DNA from: Paragyromitra xinjiangensis
Taxonomy: Eukaryota > Ascomycota > Pezizomycetes > Pezizales > Discinaceae
Assembly (NCBI GenBank): GCA_038503065.1
Contig: JBCAMK010000012.1
Location: forward strand, 1,426,001-1,490,000
Reading direction: 5' to 3'
DNA: 64,000 nucleotides
The translations under genes and the position numbers were made by a program. Below the pieces are notes generated by a model. The model saw nothing but the letters and a program-made list of their open reading frames with translations, did no database searches and had not been told where the DNA came from. Shown here in pieces: positions 11,507 to 21,504 of the stretch (the first letter of the stretch is position 1; every line of letters starts with the position of its first letter).

Positions 11507-13378
11507 GTTTATTGATTTCTCTTCATCGACTGGAAGGCATGATTCATATGTCCTGAGTCAAATTTCGCTAGGTTTTACGATGTGATGAGGCATAAATGCG
11601 GATGTTTGCTCAGTACAGGCTTTAGTTCATTGGGCTTGATTTGGCGTCCTTATACAAGATAGGAGTTTGCGGCATGAATTTGTAACATGGAATTTTGCTC
11701 ACATTTGCTGGGCGGCAAGACTACCTAAGACAAAGCAAGGAAAAGTACAGGTAGTTCAGTTCTAAAGATGGATAGAATTCCTTTTCACAGACGGTGCATT
11801 TGATGGTTGTGCGATAAATTCGTACGACTGTCCTATCGGCTACTTCTCCGACTCCCGAGGTCCCAGAAAATAAAGTTAAGTAAGAACCAACCACCTTTCG
11901 CGGGTCCTGCAAAGTTTGAGCGCTGTGACCCACGGATCTGGATGCGTCCACCCGGTACCGGTTAGGCGGTTAGATAGTCGTTGCAGCGTATGTGTTGGTG
12001 GAACAGAGTAATGTCTTCTCCTTGAACGAGAATTCTCCCACCTCCTAATAACCACATGTAATCAACTACTTCGGGGTTTATATATGGTTCCTGTATCCTA
12101 TCTACGATCCTGGAATGGGCTGGCGATCTTATCACTTTGCTTGGTAAGAGGGACGCCAATGTACAGTCCCTATCACAATCAATTGACTGGCCGAAGGGTT
12201 GGTACTCTTATGTAAAGCATTCGGATTGCATTTGACAACGATTCTCGTTTATTTATGCTTTCCGTCTAATTTAACGATGTTACATTGGATCGGATCTTGA
12301 ATTGTTTCCTAACGTGGCCGCGGCTTTGTGCATGCAGATTAGCACAACGGTTCTTGAATCTTGCCCCTCACTGTCTGTTGGGATGGTTCAATTTTGAGCA
12401 ACTTCTACCACTTCTCCCCTTCGGAATTGATCTCTCCCCTCTATTTTTTTGGATGACATCGCTTATGACGCTCTTGCTACACCACCTCAAAATCTTCCCC
12501 ATCGTGCCTGGTAGATGGTCATCGCCGGGACTTATATTGTTATTGCATGAACTACCCATATCACAGCCACTTTTTACCCTTGCGCATTACAGAAAGCGGG
12601 AACGGGAAGGGTCGTGTTACATAGCTGTCAATTTTTCGATGACGAAAAGAGAAGTAGGGGCCCGCGAGCATCCGTCAAAAACCAATCTGCTGGGTCCAGC
12701 GAGGAATGTTAGGCCCGGAACGGACAGCATTCGCCACGCTTTCCGAACGTTAAATCCTTATCGTACTAGCTGTTGAGTGAACCTTATCGCTCAATTTGTG
12801 TTGCTGGGAGATAAGTAATCCGTGGTCGACAGCAGTGCGCATTCATAGATCATCACTCGGGTTTGATCAGTGGGTTAACTGATTTTGACTGGATTTTGGG
12901 GAAACTACTCTTAGAGCCCATTCCTTATTGGAGTTATCGAGTGTGGATATCGTGGGGTAATAATATCGTATGGTGGCTACAGAACCCTTCTCGAGGATAG
13001 TGGTTGGGCTAGGCATAGCGTGAACTGTGTTCACTAAGTTTTCGTAAATATATCTGCGATATATCCAGATTCAGTCGGCTCTGGTTGCTAGAAATATTGG
13101 CCGGATGTGATCACTAGACACGGTTGATGATAGCACTGCACACGAATACGGGGGTTCTGCTCCCCACAAGACTAATTGGTAATTAACGGACGGATGACGC
13201 CCCTTAGCTTATAATAAAATCTCTAAATCATCATTACCTCACGGCATATAAGTGACGTATCTTACTTGAATAAGTAGCTAGTAGATCTAAAGACGTAACA
13301 CTTACGAAATATAGATTTAGCACATGCCTGTCATTCTAAGAAACAAAAAAAACTGCTTCATCAGAGATTTGAACATAA
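11507..13378. other. Intergenic, no gene recognised
   Basis: About 1.9 kb downstream of the PFK-2 gene. The longest open stretch (12285-12776, plus) has no recognisable motif and no convincing codon pattern. No inverted or tandem repeat was noticed. Confidence 0.5.
13345..13352 (-). terminator. RNA polymerase III terminator of tRNA-iMet
   Basis: Run of eight T on the minus strand, about 27 nt past the tRNA 3' end. This is the usual Pol III stop signal. Confidence 0.6.
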
Positions 13379-13450
13379 TAGCAACACCACGTTTCGATCG
13401 TGGGACCTCCGGGTTATGAGCCCGGCGCGCTTCCGCTGCGCCATGTTGCT
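13379..13450 (-). tRNA. Initiator tRNA-Met (CAT)
   Basis: 72 nt, no intron. It folds exactly as 7-bp acceptor, 4-bp D, 5-bp anticodon (loop CTCATAA, anticodon CAT), 5-nt variable and 5-bp T arms, with discriminator A. Initiator marks visible: first pair A1:U72, three consecutive G:C pairs next to the anticodon loop (GGG/CCC), and a T loop reading ATCGAAA with A54 and A60 instead of the usual TTC. The A-box (TGGCGCAGCGG) and a B-box-like GATCGAAAC are intact. Confidence 0.95.
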
Positions 13451-13865
13451 GTGAAAACCAAATTCTGTGATGTAATTTTGAACATGAGATTTGGCGTAGG
13501 TATTCATGACTGCATAATTATTCTTGCATTTTTTTGCCTAAGTCCCCGATGGCGACGATATATAAGCGCATTGTGGTGCACTTGGGGAGATGCGTCATGG
13601 TCTATGTTTCGATGGGTTAGGGTTATTGCTTGTTCTCTTTCTCTCACTCGGTGTTTCACGCTAAAAATAATAGTAGTAGTACATGTAGTAGTAGCAGTAG
13701 TAGCAGTAGTAGTATTTTCAGTTAAAGATAATAGATTTTATTCAAGATCCCTAAGATAAGGCTTTGTGCTGAGTAAAACCTGGTATAATCCTACTAGCAC
13801 AGGAGGATAAATATAGCCCCCAAAACAGCATGTGAATAAACTATATCTCTTCAACCGACTCAAAA
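13451..13865. other. Intergenic with (AGT/AGC)n microsatellite
   Basis: Contains a trinucleotide tract of AGT units with interspersed AGC at about 13670-13715. Otherwise nothing is recognised. Confidence 0.5.
13670..13715. repeat. AGT/AGC trinucleotide microsatellite
   Basis: Imperfect run of agt units broken by acatgt and agc units, lying between the tRNA and the small secreted protein gene. Confidence 0.7.
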
Positions 13866-14348
13866 TCACGAATAAGGAACAGCCTGGAACCGACCCCAGT
13901 TATGATACCCAACCCACCCCTGAGTTCTAACCAGGCCATTCCTCTGCTCCGAGCATTTCGTCGCAAGTTTCATCATGTCACGACCAATATCCACTTTGAG
14001 CGCAGTCTGTTTGTATGCCGCGCAGATTTCAATTCTAGCTGCTCCGGGCCCTTTCACGTCTGATTCGGTGACGTAGGAGCATTTGTTGGTTATGCTGTTT
14101 TGGAGAGCGACTTCTTTGCTGTCGCCGAATTCACCGGTTAGGCCTCGTGCTAGCGTTAGGACTGCGTCGGTGCTGGGTGAGTTGTCGTTTATGTTGCATT
14201 GGACGTCGCCTGTGTCTGTGCGTGGGAGGTGGAGGTGGAAGATGGTGTTGGGGTGGGGTTTGGTGAGGGAGGTGGGTTGGATGGGGGTGGATAGAACGCC
14301 GGTGGTTAGGAGGAGGAGGTAGAGGATGGTGAAGGCGTGGTGTATCAT
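13866..14348 (-). CDS. Small secreted protein, four cysteines
   Basis: 160 aa in a single exon. Residues 1-20 form a typical signal peptide: a short N-region, the hydrophobic core ILYLLLLTTGVL, then a Ser-Thr-Pro cleavage zone. The mature part has four Cys (VQC, NKC, IEIC, ATKC), which could form two disulfides, and ends in a Gly/Trp-rich tail (QGWVGYHNWGRFQAV). I do not recognise the family. The layout resembles small secreted fungal proteins that end in a GGW-type motif. A TATATA-like element lies about 40 nt before the ATG. A secreted role (effector, antimicrobial or wall-associated) is only inferred from the signal peptide and size. Confidence 0.7.
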   Translation of the reverse strand: MIHHAFTILYLLLLTTGVLSTPIQPTSLTKPHPNTIFHLHLPRTDTGDVQCNINDNSPSTDAVLTLARGLTGEFGDSKEVALQNSITNKCSYVTESDVKGPGAARIEICAAYKQTALKVDIGRDMMKLATKCSEQRNGLVRTQGWVGYHNWGRFQAVPYS

Positions 14349-14385
14349 GTTTTTTTATTTTTTTTATTTGGGGTTTGTATAATTT

Positions 14386-14393
14386 GTATATAG
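14386..14393 (-). promoter_or_regulatory. TATA-like box of the small secreted protein gene
   Basis: Reads CTATATAC on the minus strand, about 40 nt upstream of the ATG at 14348, in an AT-rich stretch. Confidence 0.35.
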
Positions 14394-14653
14394 TAATATA
14401 TTTAGATTATTTTTTCTAGAGCTTCTGTAGGAAGTTTTTAGATATTTTTTGTTTGAATAGATATTTGATATATATATTTGATTGTATCCGGCGTATATTT
14501 CTATAGACTAATATTCTTTCTCTCGATTTCTGGTGGGAGGAGAATAAACAGCGGTCCAGACGGAGGCAAAGCGAGTTTTAAGCCATCTCCATCCAACTAG
14601 AATACCAGCGACTATACAAGTTGAATTCAAGCAAACCTTTGTTTCGCGGAGTG

Positions 14654-15052
14654 TTATTGAAACTTTTTTTCCTCCATGATGTCTAGCTTTCTTTGTTGGC
14701 CGAAACCGTCGATATCCACCACGTTCCAACCTCCATCTTCCATAAACACCACGTCCGATAAACGTGAAGAGAGTGTTTCACGCTCGGGGATGGATTTCAT
14801 CATAGCTGGTCTGGGTGATATGCCGTTTGAGTGATTTTTCTGAGGGGCTGGGAACGGAAGTCGTGGGACGGATGTGTATGCTTTGCCGGTTCGGATATGG
14901 TTTTTAGGAGCGAGATTTTCAATTGAGCTCTAGGTACGGTAGAGCTCTGGGGGTATTGCGATGGACGGTAGCGGATTGAAATCGGAGATTCTGATGATTC
15001 CGGGGCTGGAAGGTGGGTTTCGTTTGTTGATGTTTGGTGAAGTAAAAGACAT
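14654..15052 (-). CDS. Candidate small gene; in-frame TAG or short intron
   Basis: Unrecognised. From ATG at 15052 the frame runs 40 codons (starting MSFTSPNINKRNPPSSPG) to a TAG at 14932-14930, then stays open in the same frame for 91 codons (includes SIPERETLSSRLSDVVFMED and GWNVVDIDGFG) to TAA at 14654. The TAG can be removed by an intron with donor GTACCT at 14937 and an acceptor CCCAG near 14840, which keeps frame and gives about 102 aa. The same GTACCT donor is used in CAF16 in this window. Alternatives are a pseudogene with one stop, or chance. The TAG lies in an 8-bp inverted repeat (gagctcta / tagagctc). Confidence 0.35.
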
Positions 15053-15662
15053 GATTTATGGCAAACAAACTAGCCTAGGTAGATGCTCTCTGCTATGTAA
15101 CTTCCCGTCGGTGCGTTTCATTCATGGATAGGCGTTCTATGTATTATACTCCGCATACTCCCGTCACACCCTATCACTCGTTGTCATAAGCGCAGAGTCT
15201 GGCGTGGGCTTGCATCATGGGTTATCATTCGTACTTTTGGAGCAAGCGCATTTTACAGTGTATTCCTACGCTAAGTACATTCACAGAAGAATAGACCCAG
15301 ATTTTTTTGAAACTACTCTACTCTACACCCTGATTAAAGCGTACTGTGCAGTGGGGATAAGGGAAGACACGACCTAATAGTATACGCGCACTACAAAAAG
15401 GAGAAGAAAAAAAAACAGAAACTAATCAGACATCCCTATGTAGACGAAGAACCAGGGAGATTCAAAAAAAGGAACCAATTTACAAACAAGCCTATCCTCT
15501 TCACTTCCCAAAAAAAAACAGAAAATGCAGAAAGAAAGAGAAAAAAAACAGCAGTTTCCAACCAGAAGAAACTCCTCACCTTCAACTCAGAAAGGGAAAA
15601 AAAAGACCAGATGAAAGGAAAATGAATATGAATGGACTCATAAACGATTCTTTAGAACCCAC
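15053..15662. other. Intergenic, A-rich 3' flank of CENP-A
   Basis: The 15390-15640 part is rich in A runs on the plus strand (T-rich in CENP-A sense), which fits a 3' untranslated region. No other feature was recognised. Confidence 0.5.
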
Positions 15663-16364
15663 TCAACCCAATCCACCCCAAGCACCTCTGATCCTCCTTG
15701 CTAGCTGTATATCCTTCTGCATGATCGTCACTCTCTTCGCGTGGATTGCCAGCAGATTACTGTCTTCGAACAGATGCACTAGGTAGGCTTCGGCCGCTTC
15801 CTGAAGCGCTTGTATAGCCGTCGTCTGCCAGCGAAGAGCATCGATCCCGGTGCCGCCAAGACCACCCATGTGTGCTGCATTGGTGTAGTCCATCGCGATT
15901 TCGCGAACCTGAGAAGGAAGGGATGTTAGTGACGTGGGGAGAGGTATGGAAGAGAGAGGCGTACTAGTCGTGCGAAGGGCATCTTGCGGATCAGGAGATC
16001 TGTGCTTTTCTGATATTGTCGGATCTCACGGATAGCCTTTGTTCCAGGACGCCAGCGGCGACTTGTGCGAGTAGGGACGGGATCGCCAGCTTGGGCTGTT
16101 GAGCGTTAGTGTATCAATGGAATCGATAACCGATTGAAATGGCGGGGTAGCTGGTAATCATCATAAAAACTTACCTTTGGCAGCACCAACACCACTGGAC
16201 CTTCGCCTTGAGGAAACTGCTTTGCTAGCTGGCGCAGGCGCAGGTACCTTCTTCGTCTTCCTCGCAGACCCTCCAGATGCCCCTCCTCCTCCTACTGTGG
16301 ACTTGCGTGTAGGTGTCCTGGCGATTGTTTTCCGGAGCTTTGCAGGCGGTCCTTTTGGGGCCAT
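15663..16364 (-). CDS. Centromeric histone H3 variant CENP-A (CenH3/Cse4)
   Basis: Replaces H3 in centromeric nucleosomes and seeds the kinetochore. Exons 16364-16175, 16095-15965 and 15908-15663 give 188 aa. Residues 1-76 form a divergent basic Ala/Pro/Ser tail ([20 protein letters not shown]...), then the histone fold: [73 protein letters not shown] and the tail RGAWGGLG. Evidence for CENP-A rather than H3: no K4/K9/K27-type tail, Trp in LRW, the expanded segment between alpha-N and alpha-1 ([11 protein letters not shown]), and the RGAWGG end instead of RGERA. ATG context is AAAAATGGC. Expected in the nucleus at centromeres. Confidence 0.93.
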
Positions 16365-17492
16365 TTTTTAAATCTATTATCTCGCTCGTTGGTGGTGGGG
16401 GGGGGATTTTGGAGGGGATTTTTGTAGAATGCGCGATTGAGCGGTAACGGAACACCAGGATGATGGGGCTAGCGAGTGTTGTGCGATTGATTGGGTTTTG
16501 TAAGGGAGGGAGGGGGAGACTGCGGAATGGCGGTGGTGGGAAGAGGTAAACACGGGAGGTTGGGAAGGGCGTTGCTGGGTCGCGTTGTGTGCAGCCCGTT
16601 GTTGCTGCCAAGCTCAGCGCGTTACCAGGGGTTAGCGTATCTGATCATCTCGATGGAGCTGCGATATGGGGGATGGGCGATTTCCATGTTGGGATATCGA
16701 TTGTTTGTGATATCGAGTGTAACGGGGTTCCGTTGAGCTTCTTGGAGGGAGGATCTGGTAAGAAGTTGATACAGTGACTCGCGATATGTTGGGAGGGCTT
16801 TGACTGGGGCTTGATTCCCTCTCCAAGTTACCACTCTGCTTCTCCGTTCGTGTTTGTTTGTTGTAGTGCGTAGTCTCAGGTACAACTCTTGGGTTTAGAT
16901 AGGATACGTTCTCCATCCAGAATAATACGCACATCCACTATTTCGAAGTCTTGGCACACGGATCTTCGCATCTACCGGTCCGCCTCCAGAAGGCGAACAA
17001 ATACATTCCAAGACTCGATATAAGCTCAGGCAAACACCACCAGGAATCAGATCTGTACCTTAGACGTCATTTCCTGCAGGGTTCGCGAATAGAGCAACCT
17101 CATCGGTAAAAGAAAAGAAAAGAAAAAAGCTTACTAACGCCGAAACCATTCCCCTTTCAGCCGCCATGGCCAAGAGGCCAAATGTCATTCTGCGACCCTA
17201 CATCATCTGCGCATCCCCCCCAACAAACCTCCACAACACCTATCTCCAAACCCCCCCCCAGTTTCTGCGCAATCTGTCGACAGAAGTGCCATCTTCCTGC
17301 CATACTATCGTCGTTCTTTCCTTCCTCGTCGACTGCAGGCGCTCGAACCTTGAATCCTAACTAGCACCCATCATCGTGAAATATAATAGCTTCATAATAG
17401 CTTACCTTCCTTCCTTGCCACGATCTCACTAGCATACTTTCCCTTCCCCCGCCTCCCCCTCCGTCCATTCATCTCCGGCCACGTCTAGCGCC
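16365..17492. promoter_or_regulatory. Divergent promoter region CENP-A / Derlin
   Basis: 1.1 kb between two divergent start codons. It contains a strong-context upstream ORF (17166-17360) described separately, and a CT-rich leader just before the Derlin ATG (17400-17475). Confidence 0.45.
17166..17360 (+). CDS. Candidate upstream ORF in the Derlin leader
   Basis: 64 codons starting with a textbook start context (GCCGCCATGG) 327 nt upstream of the Derlin ATG. The peptide has no recognised domain. It could be a translated uORF if the transcript begins this far upstream, or simply promoter DNA. Confidence 0.22.
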   Translation: MAKRPNVILRPYIICASPPTNLHNTYLQTPPQFLRNLSTEVPSSCHTIVVLSFLVDCRRSNLES

Positions 17493-18309
17493 ATGGCGGA
17501 ACTCAATATGCTCGAGCAATGGTACTACGAGGTTCCCGTCGTGACGCGAGTATGGACCACCGCCGCCGTCGTCACCTCCGTGCTCGTCCAGTGTCAGATC
17601 GTCACGCCATTCCAACTATTCTACAGTTTCGCAAGCGTATGGACGAAGCGACAGGTCCGTTCCCCTCAAAACCATGCCGTGCATGCATACCGTGCAATGG
17701 TGGTGTAATAACCAAACGACTTGCTGACAAAAGCTCGATATGTAGTATTGGCGATTGATGACAACGTTCCTCTACTTCGGACCCTTGAGTCTCGACTTTA
17801 TGTTTCACATCTTCTTCATGTCACGGTACTCCCGTCAACTAGAGGAATCATCGTTCCGCGGGCGGACCGCTGATTTCGCTTGGTTGATTCTATATTCATC
17901 CGTCTCGTTACTCGTACGTTCCCCACAGCCTAAACCCAAGAACCACCCCCCCTCCAAGATCCAACACTAAACCAAACCCTAGATCCTCTCCCCTATAGCA
18001 TCCATGCCATTCCTCGGCTCCCCACTCTCCTTCTCCCTAGTCTACATCTGGGCCCGTCGCAACCCAGCCGTCCGTCTATCCTTCCTCGGTCTATTCGTCT
18101 TCACAGCTCCATACCTCCCATGGGTCCTCCTAGGGTTCTCGTTACTCCTCCATAACACCCTTCCGAAAGACGACCTGTTGGGAATCGTCGTCGGACATAT
18201 CTACTACTTCTTCTCCGATATTTATCCCCGCATAAGGAACGGCTCAAGGCCATTAGATCCCCCCGAGTTCTGGAGACGTTTGTTTGCTCCGAGAACCGCC
18301 CCGGCGTGA
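17493..18309 (+). CDS. Derlin family ER-associated degradation protein
   Basis: Rhomboid-like pseudoprotease of the ER membrane that helps retrotranslocate misfolded proteins (Der1/Dfm1/Derlin). Exons 17493-17654, 17746-17913 and 17983-18309 give 218 aa. Seen: N-terminal WYYEVPVVTRVWTTAAVVTS, the conserved WR motif (YWRLMTTFLYFGPLSLDF), RYSRQLEESS, PFLGSPLSFSLVYIWARRNP, FTAPYLPWVL, and the GxxxG helix GIVVGHIYYFFSDIYP, followed by RPLDPPEFWRRLF. Several hydrophobic segments fit the six-helix fold. No Ser-His protease dyad is evident, as expected for derlins. The first in-frame ATG (GCCATGG) has a strong context. A second AG at 17998 is a possible alternative acceptor for intron 2. Confidence 0.94.
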
Positions 18310-20362
18310 GGGTGTTTTTGAGTACCAGGGTGGGTGGGGTGGGGGGGGAGGGTTTCTTCTGCATACGGTATATTATTACACAGGGGTTTGGATTTTTTTA
18401 TTATTATTATGGATCGGTGCGGAAGAGTGGGGAGGGAAACAAAATGTTAAGAGTTAAAGGCTTCTAGACCTCTGTATTTCTATTCTGAGCTCTTGCTGGT
18501 TCTCTTTTACGCACTGAACTTTCCTCGTCTTTTTTTCTCTTTTTTTCTTTTTTTTCTTTCTTTCTATATATCTTTTTGTTTTATGTTGGTTCCAATGGCG
18601 TTTGGTACGATAGGCATGGTATGAGCATGGCATAGCATTAGATGCATGGATCGATGTTGGTGAGTTGGGTGTGCTGGGTCAAGGTTGGATAAAGCGAGCG
18701 AGTTGGGTGTGTTGGTGGCTGATTTAGTCTTCCTCTGTGCGAGAAGGAAAAAAAAAACGGTATGCATGCGGGATCAGGCGAGAGGGGAGTGAGTGGTAGG
18801 GAGATGTCGAGATAGCAAGTAAGGGAGAAAGCGATTCATCATATTGATATATCGAGAGGTTATGTCGATACGGTTGAATTCATAGTATGTAATCGTGTAT
18901 ATACTCCCTTTATATCGCTGCAGGAGGGATTGGAGAATGTTTAGTTATCACTCGCACGGTTGTTTTCTTTCGGCGTTCTGGAGTTCTTCAAACATTCGAT
19001 GCCATCACTTTCAGCCATCGACACTAAACGTTCATAACGTAATAGGGTCAAATGGCATTTGGTATCCTACATTTCGCGGACATGGAATCAGTTAGGCCCG
19101 TGCGGGTAGCATTTAGTATATTTATGATCCACGAGCCATTCAATTCTGCAATTACGCTCTTTATCCTAAAGTAATTATCCTCGTCGCTGTCCTCCACGTC
19201 AACTTCCTTGCTACAGCCACGGTGCATGTTATGATAATCCAAGGGCTGGGCCAAGAGAAAAACTGTTACTCTTGTGTGATAGAAAAAATAACTAAACAAT
19301 TACTACAATTACTTCGTTGTAGATGACGTAATGATAGTCGGTGGATGATATCTCTTGTGAAAACTTGCTATGCAGGTTGAAAGTGGTACCAGTTTGTAAA
19401 AACTGATAAATCCACTTGAACGCACTTTTACTCATAGGCTATAAGCTTAGCCAAGGCCATGGATCTGGGAAACAACTGATACACTGTCATACAGTCAACG
19501 TATCAGGTTCGAAACCAAGAGGTCTGTCTCGCCTGTCGGATAAAGCCTACTCACAGCCCTAACCCTAAGCGAACGCTTCAATCACACATCATCACTCTAA
19601 AGCCTTATCGTCCAAGGCGTGCCACGAGCGATACAGCGCAAATGGGCAAGCGGATCGTCACAACGGTGCCTTCCAAGAATTGAGACCCGGGTAGAATATA
19701 ACTTTACTGCTGTTGATTGGGGCAAGTGGTGATCGACCTTTGCCTTGCGGCGTGTGGAAAAAGAAAGGAATTTAAGCCCCGCCGAATCAATCGATATGCA
19801 TGCCAGACTAGCGAGTAAGGAGCAATGGAATAATCATACGTACCGAGAGAAGATACCGATAAAATCGCAATCGGACCACGCGGTGACCATCAACGGGTGT
19901 GTATGAGATATGTGGTATGTATGCATCCTATTTTCTCCACAGCAGAGAAACAACGTCTCGAACCGAGGAGGGGCTTGTAGTAATAGCTACCTGGATCTTT
20001 GCTTTTTTCTTTTTTTTCTGTGCATTCATGACCAGGTCGCCCAGTGTCGGCGTACTGGTGTCTTCACAGTATCCACTTGCTCTGCACTATATTTCATATC
20101 ATCACTCATCGTCATTCAATGTTTCCTGTGTAGTAAAGGAAAACGAATGAACGAGAAGGAATATACCGCGATTCAATTGTTAACCCGCTATACCATTCAG
20201 ACCAAGGAAATACAAACCCAGAATTACTTATATATGCCAATTATCCTTAAACATCCTCTTTCATAAACTGTGCTGTCGTTTTTTTCGTGAACCCTCCTTT
20301 TTCGCTTTTCTTAACCGATACTCCTGTCTCGAACGGTTATCTGCCCCTGCTCCCAAGGGTAA
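18310..20362. other. Intergenic between Derlin and the Zn2Cys6 gene
   Basis: About 2 kb. T-rich tracts just after the Derlin stop (18390-18580) fit a 3' UTR. A tRNA-like A/B-box pair lies at 19448-19516 (see findings). No protein gene was recognised. Confidence 0.5.
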
Positions 20363-21504
20363 TTATGGTGGTGGCGGTGGTGGGGCTGGCGACGATTGCT
20401 GTGGAACAATCTGCGCAAGGTGTGATGGCTGAAGATCTGACAAGATATCATTATCCAGGCTAGGAAGGTCGAAATCTGACAGGTCCACGTCATCCAAAAC
20501 TAGGTCGGTATTCGACAGATCAACTTGATCCAGCCAGTCGGGATCCCAAGCAATCCCACCACCAGCGCCTGGCGCTACGCCTGACGTAGCAACACCCGCA
20601 TTGATACCAAGAATCTCGTCAATCTCCTGCATCCCCAAACCGTCCACCGCACCTGCATAATCTTCTCCCAAGTCCATTGGCTCACCAAACGCCGCAAGGT
20701 CGATTTGCGGCTCGTACACCGGGCTTTCCAGGCCGAAAATGGGCGCAGTCGCAAACCTCGAATCTTTCACGACCTCGTCCGGCAACTCCTCAGGAGGAGG
20801 TAATAGGTCCCAACGTGACATATCCCGTATTGGGGGTAACTTCGGGGAAGGTTCTCTTGTCTGTATTAAAACAGGCGCACAGCCGGGAGACACCGAGCGG
20901 GGCATTATGTGCGAATTGGAGCTGTCAAGCTCACGCGTATCACCAGTTTTCCCAGCAGGAGTGTCGATTGATGCTGAGTCATCGTAAGAACTTATCGAAG
21001 TATAAGAAGGCTGAGGCGTACCCACCGTTGAAATCGTGGGCGATGGAGACGGAAGATGCTGTGGTTGATTTTCACAAGGCTGTGGCCTTCCCACGGGAGT
21101 CCATAGGTTTCCAGGGAACGCAGGGGGGTCATGGTCAAGTTTTCGTTTTTTGGTGAAATAGCAATATCCCTCGGGTTTAACAGGTTGAGTGCAGGGCACT
21201 TTGAGTTCTACACAACGGGGGCAAGGACGGACCAGTCCGCATTTTTTCTTCTGCTTGTTACATAATACTAGAGAGGGAATTAGATGTTAGCTGAGTGTTT
21301 CGATCGAGATGACGAGATGAAAAAAGCATCAGAGGAAGGGGAATCAGGCGTACCACAGGCGATATTACGCTGTCTTTTTTTCGTAGCCGCAGCAGCTCGT
21401 GCTTGAGCAGAGGCAGGAGTGATATGGAACATTTGCGAAGAAGGACTGGAGGCAATAGCGGGCCTCCGGGCAAATGGGACAACGGGAACCGAGAAGCCCG
21501 CCAT
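20363..21504 (-). CDS. Zn2Cys6 (zinc cluster) transcription factor
   Basis: Fungal binuclear zinc-cluster DNA-binding protein. Exons 21504-21354 and 21267-20363 give 351 aa. The cluster spans the splice junction and matches C-x2-C-x6-C-x5-C-x2-C-x6-C exactly (IACVLCNKQKKKC, RPCPRC, VPC, about residues 49-77). It is followed by a basic KKRKL, then a long low-complexity Pro/Ser region. The C-terminus is acidic and hydrophobic (LSNTDLVLDDVDLSDFDLPS) and ends in poly-Pro; this looks like an activation domain. No middle homology region is visible. The start is ATG 21504; the upstream GTG-initiated extension is not needed. A seven-codon uORF (21563-21540) precedes it. The target pathway is unknown. 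Confidence 0.88.

Noticed and set aside
19557..19568. Interstitial telomere repeat
   Set aside because: Only two CCCTAA units; expected by chance or as a small repair scar.
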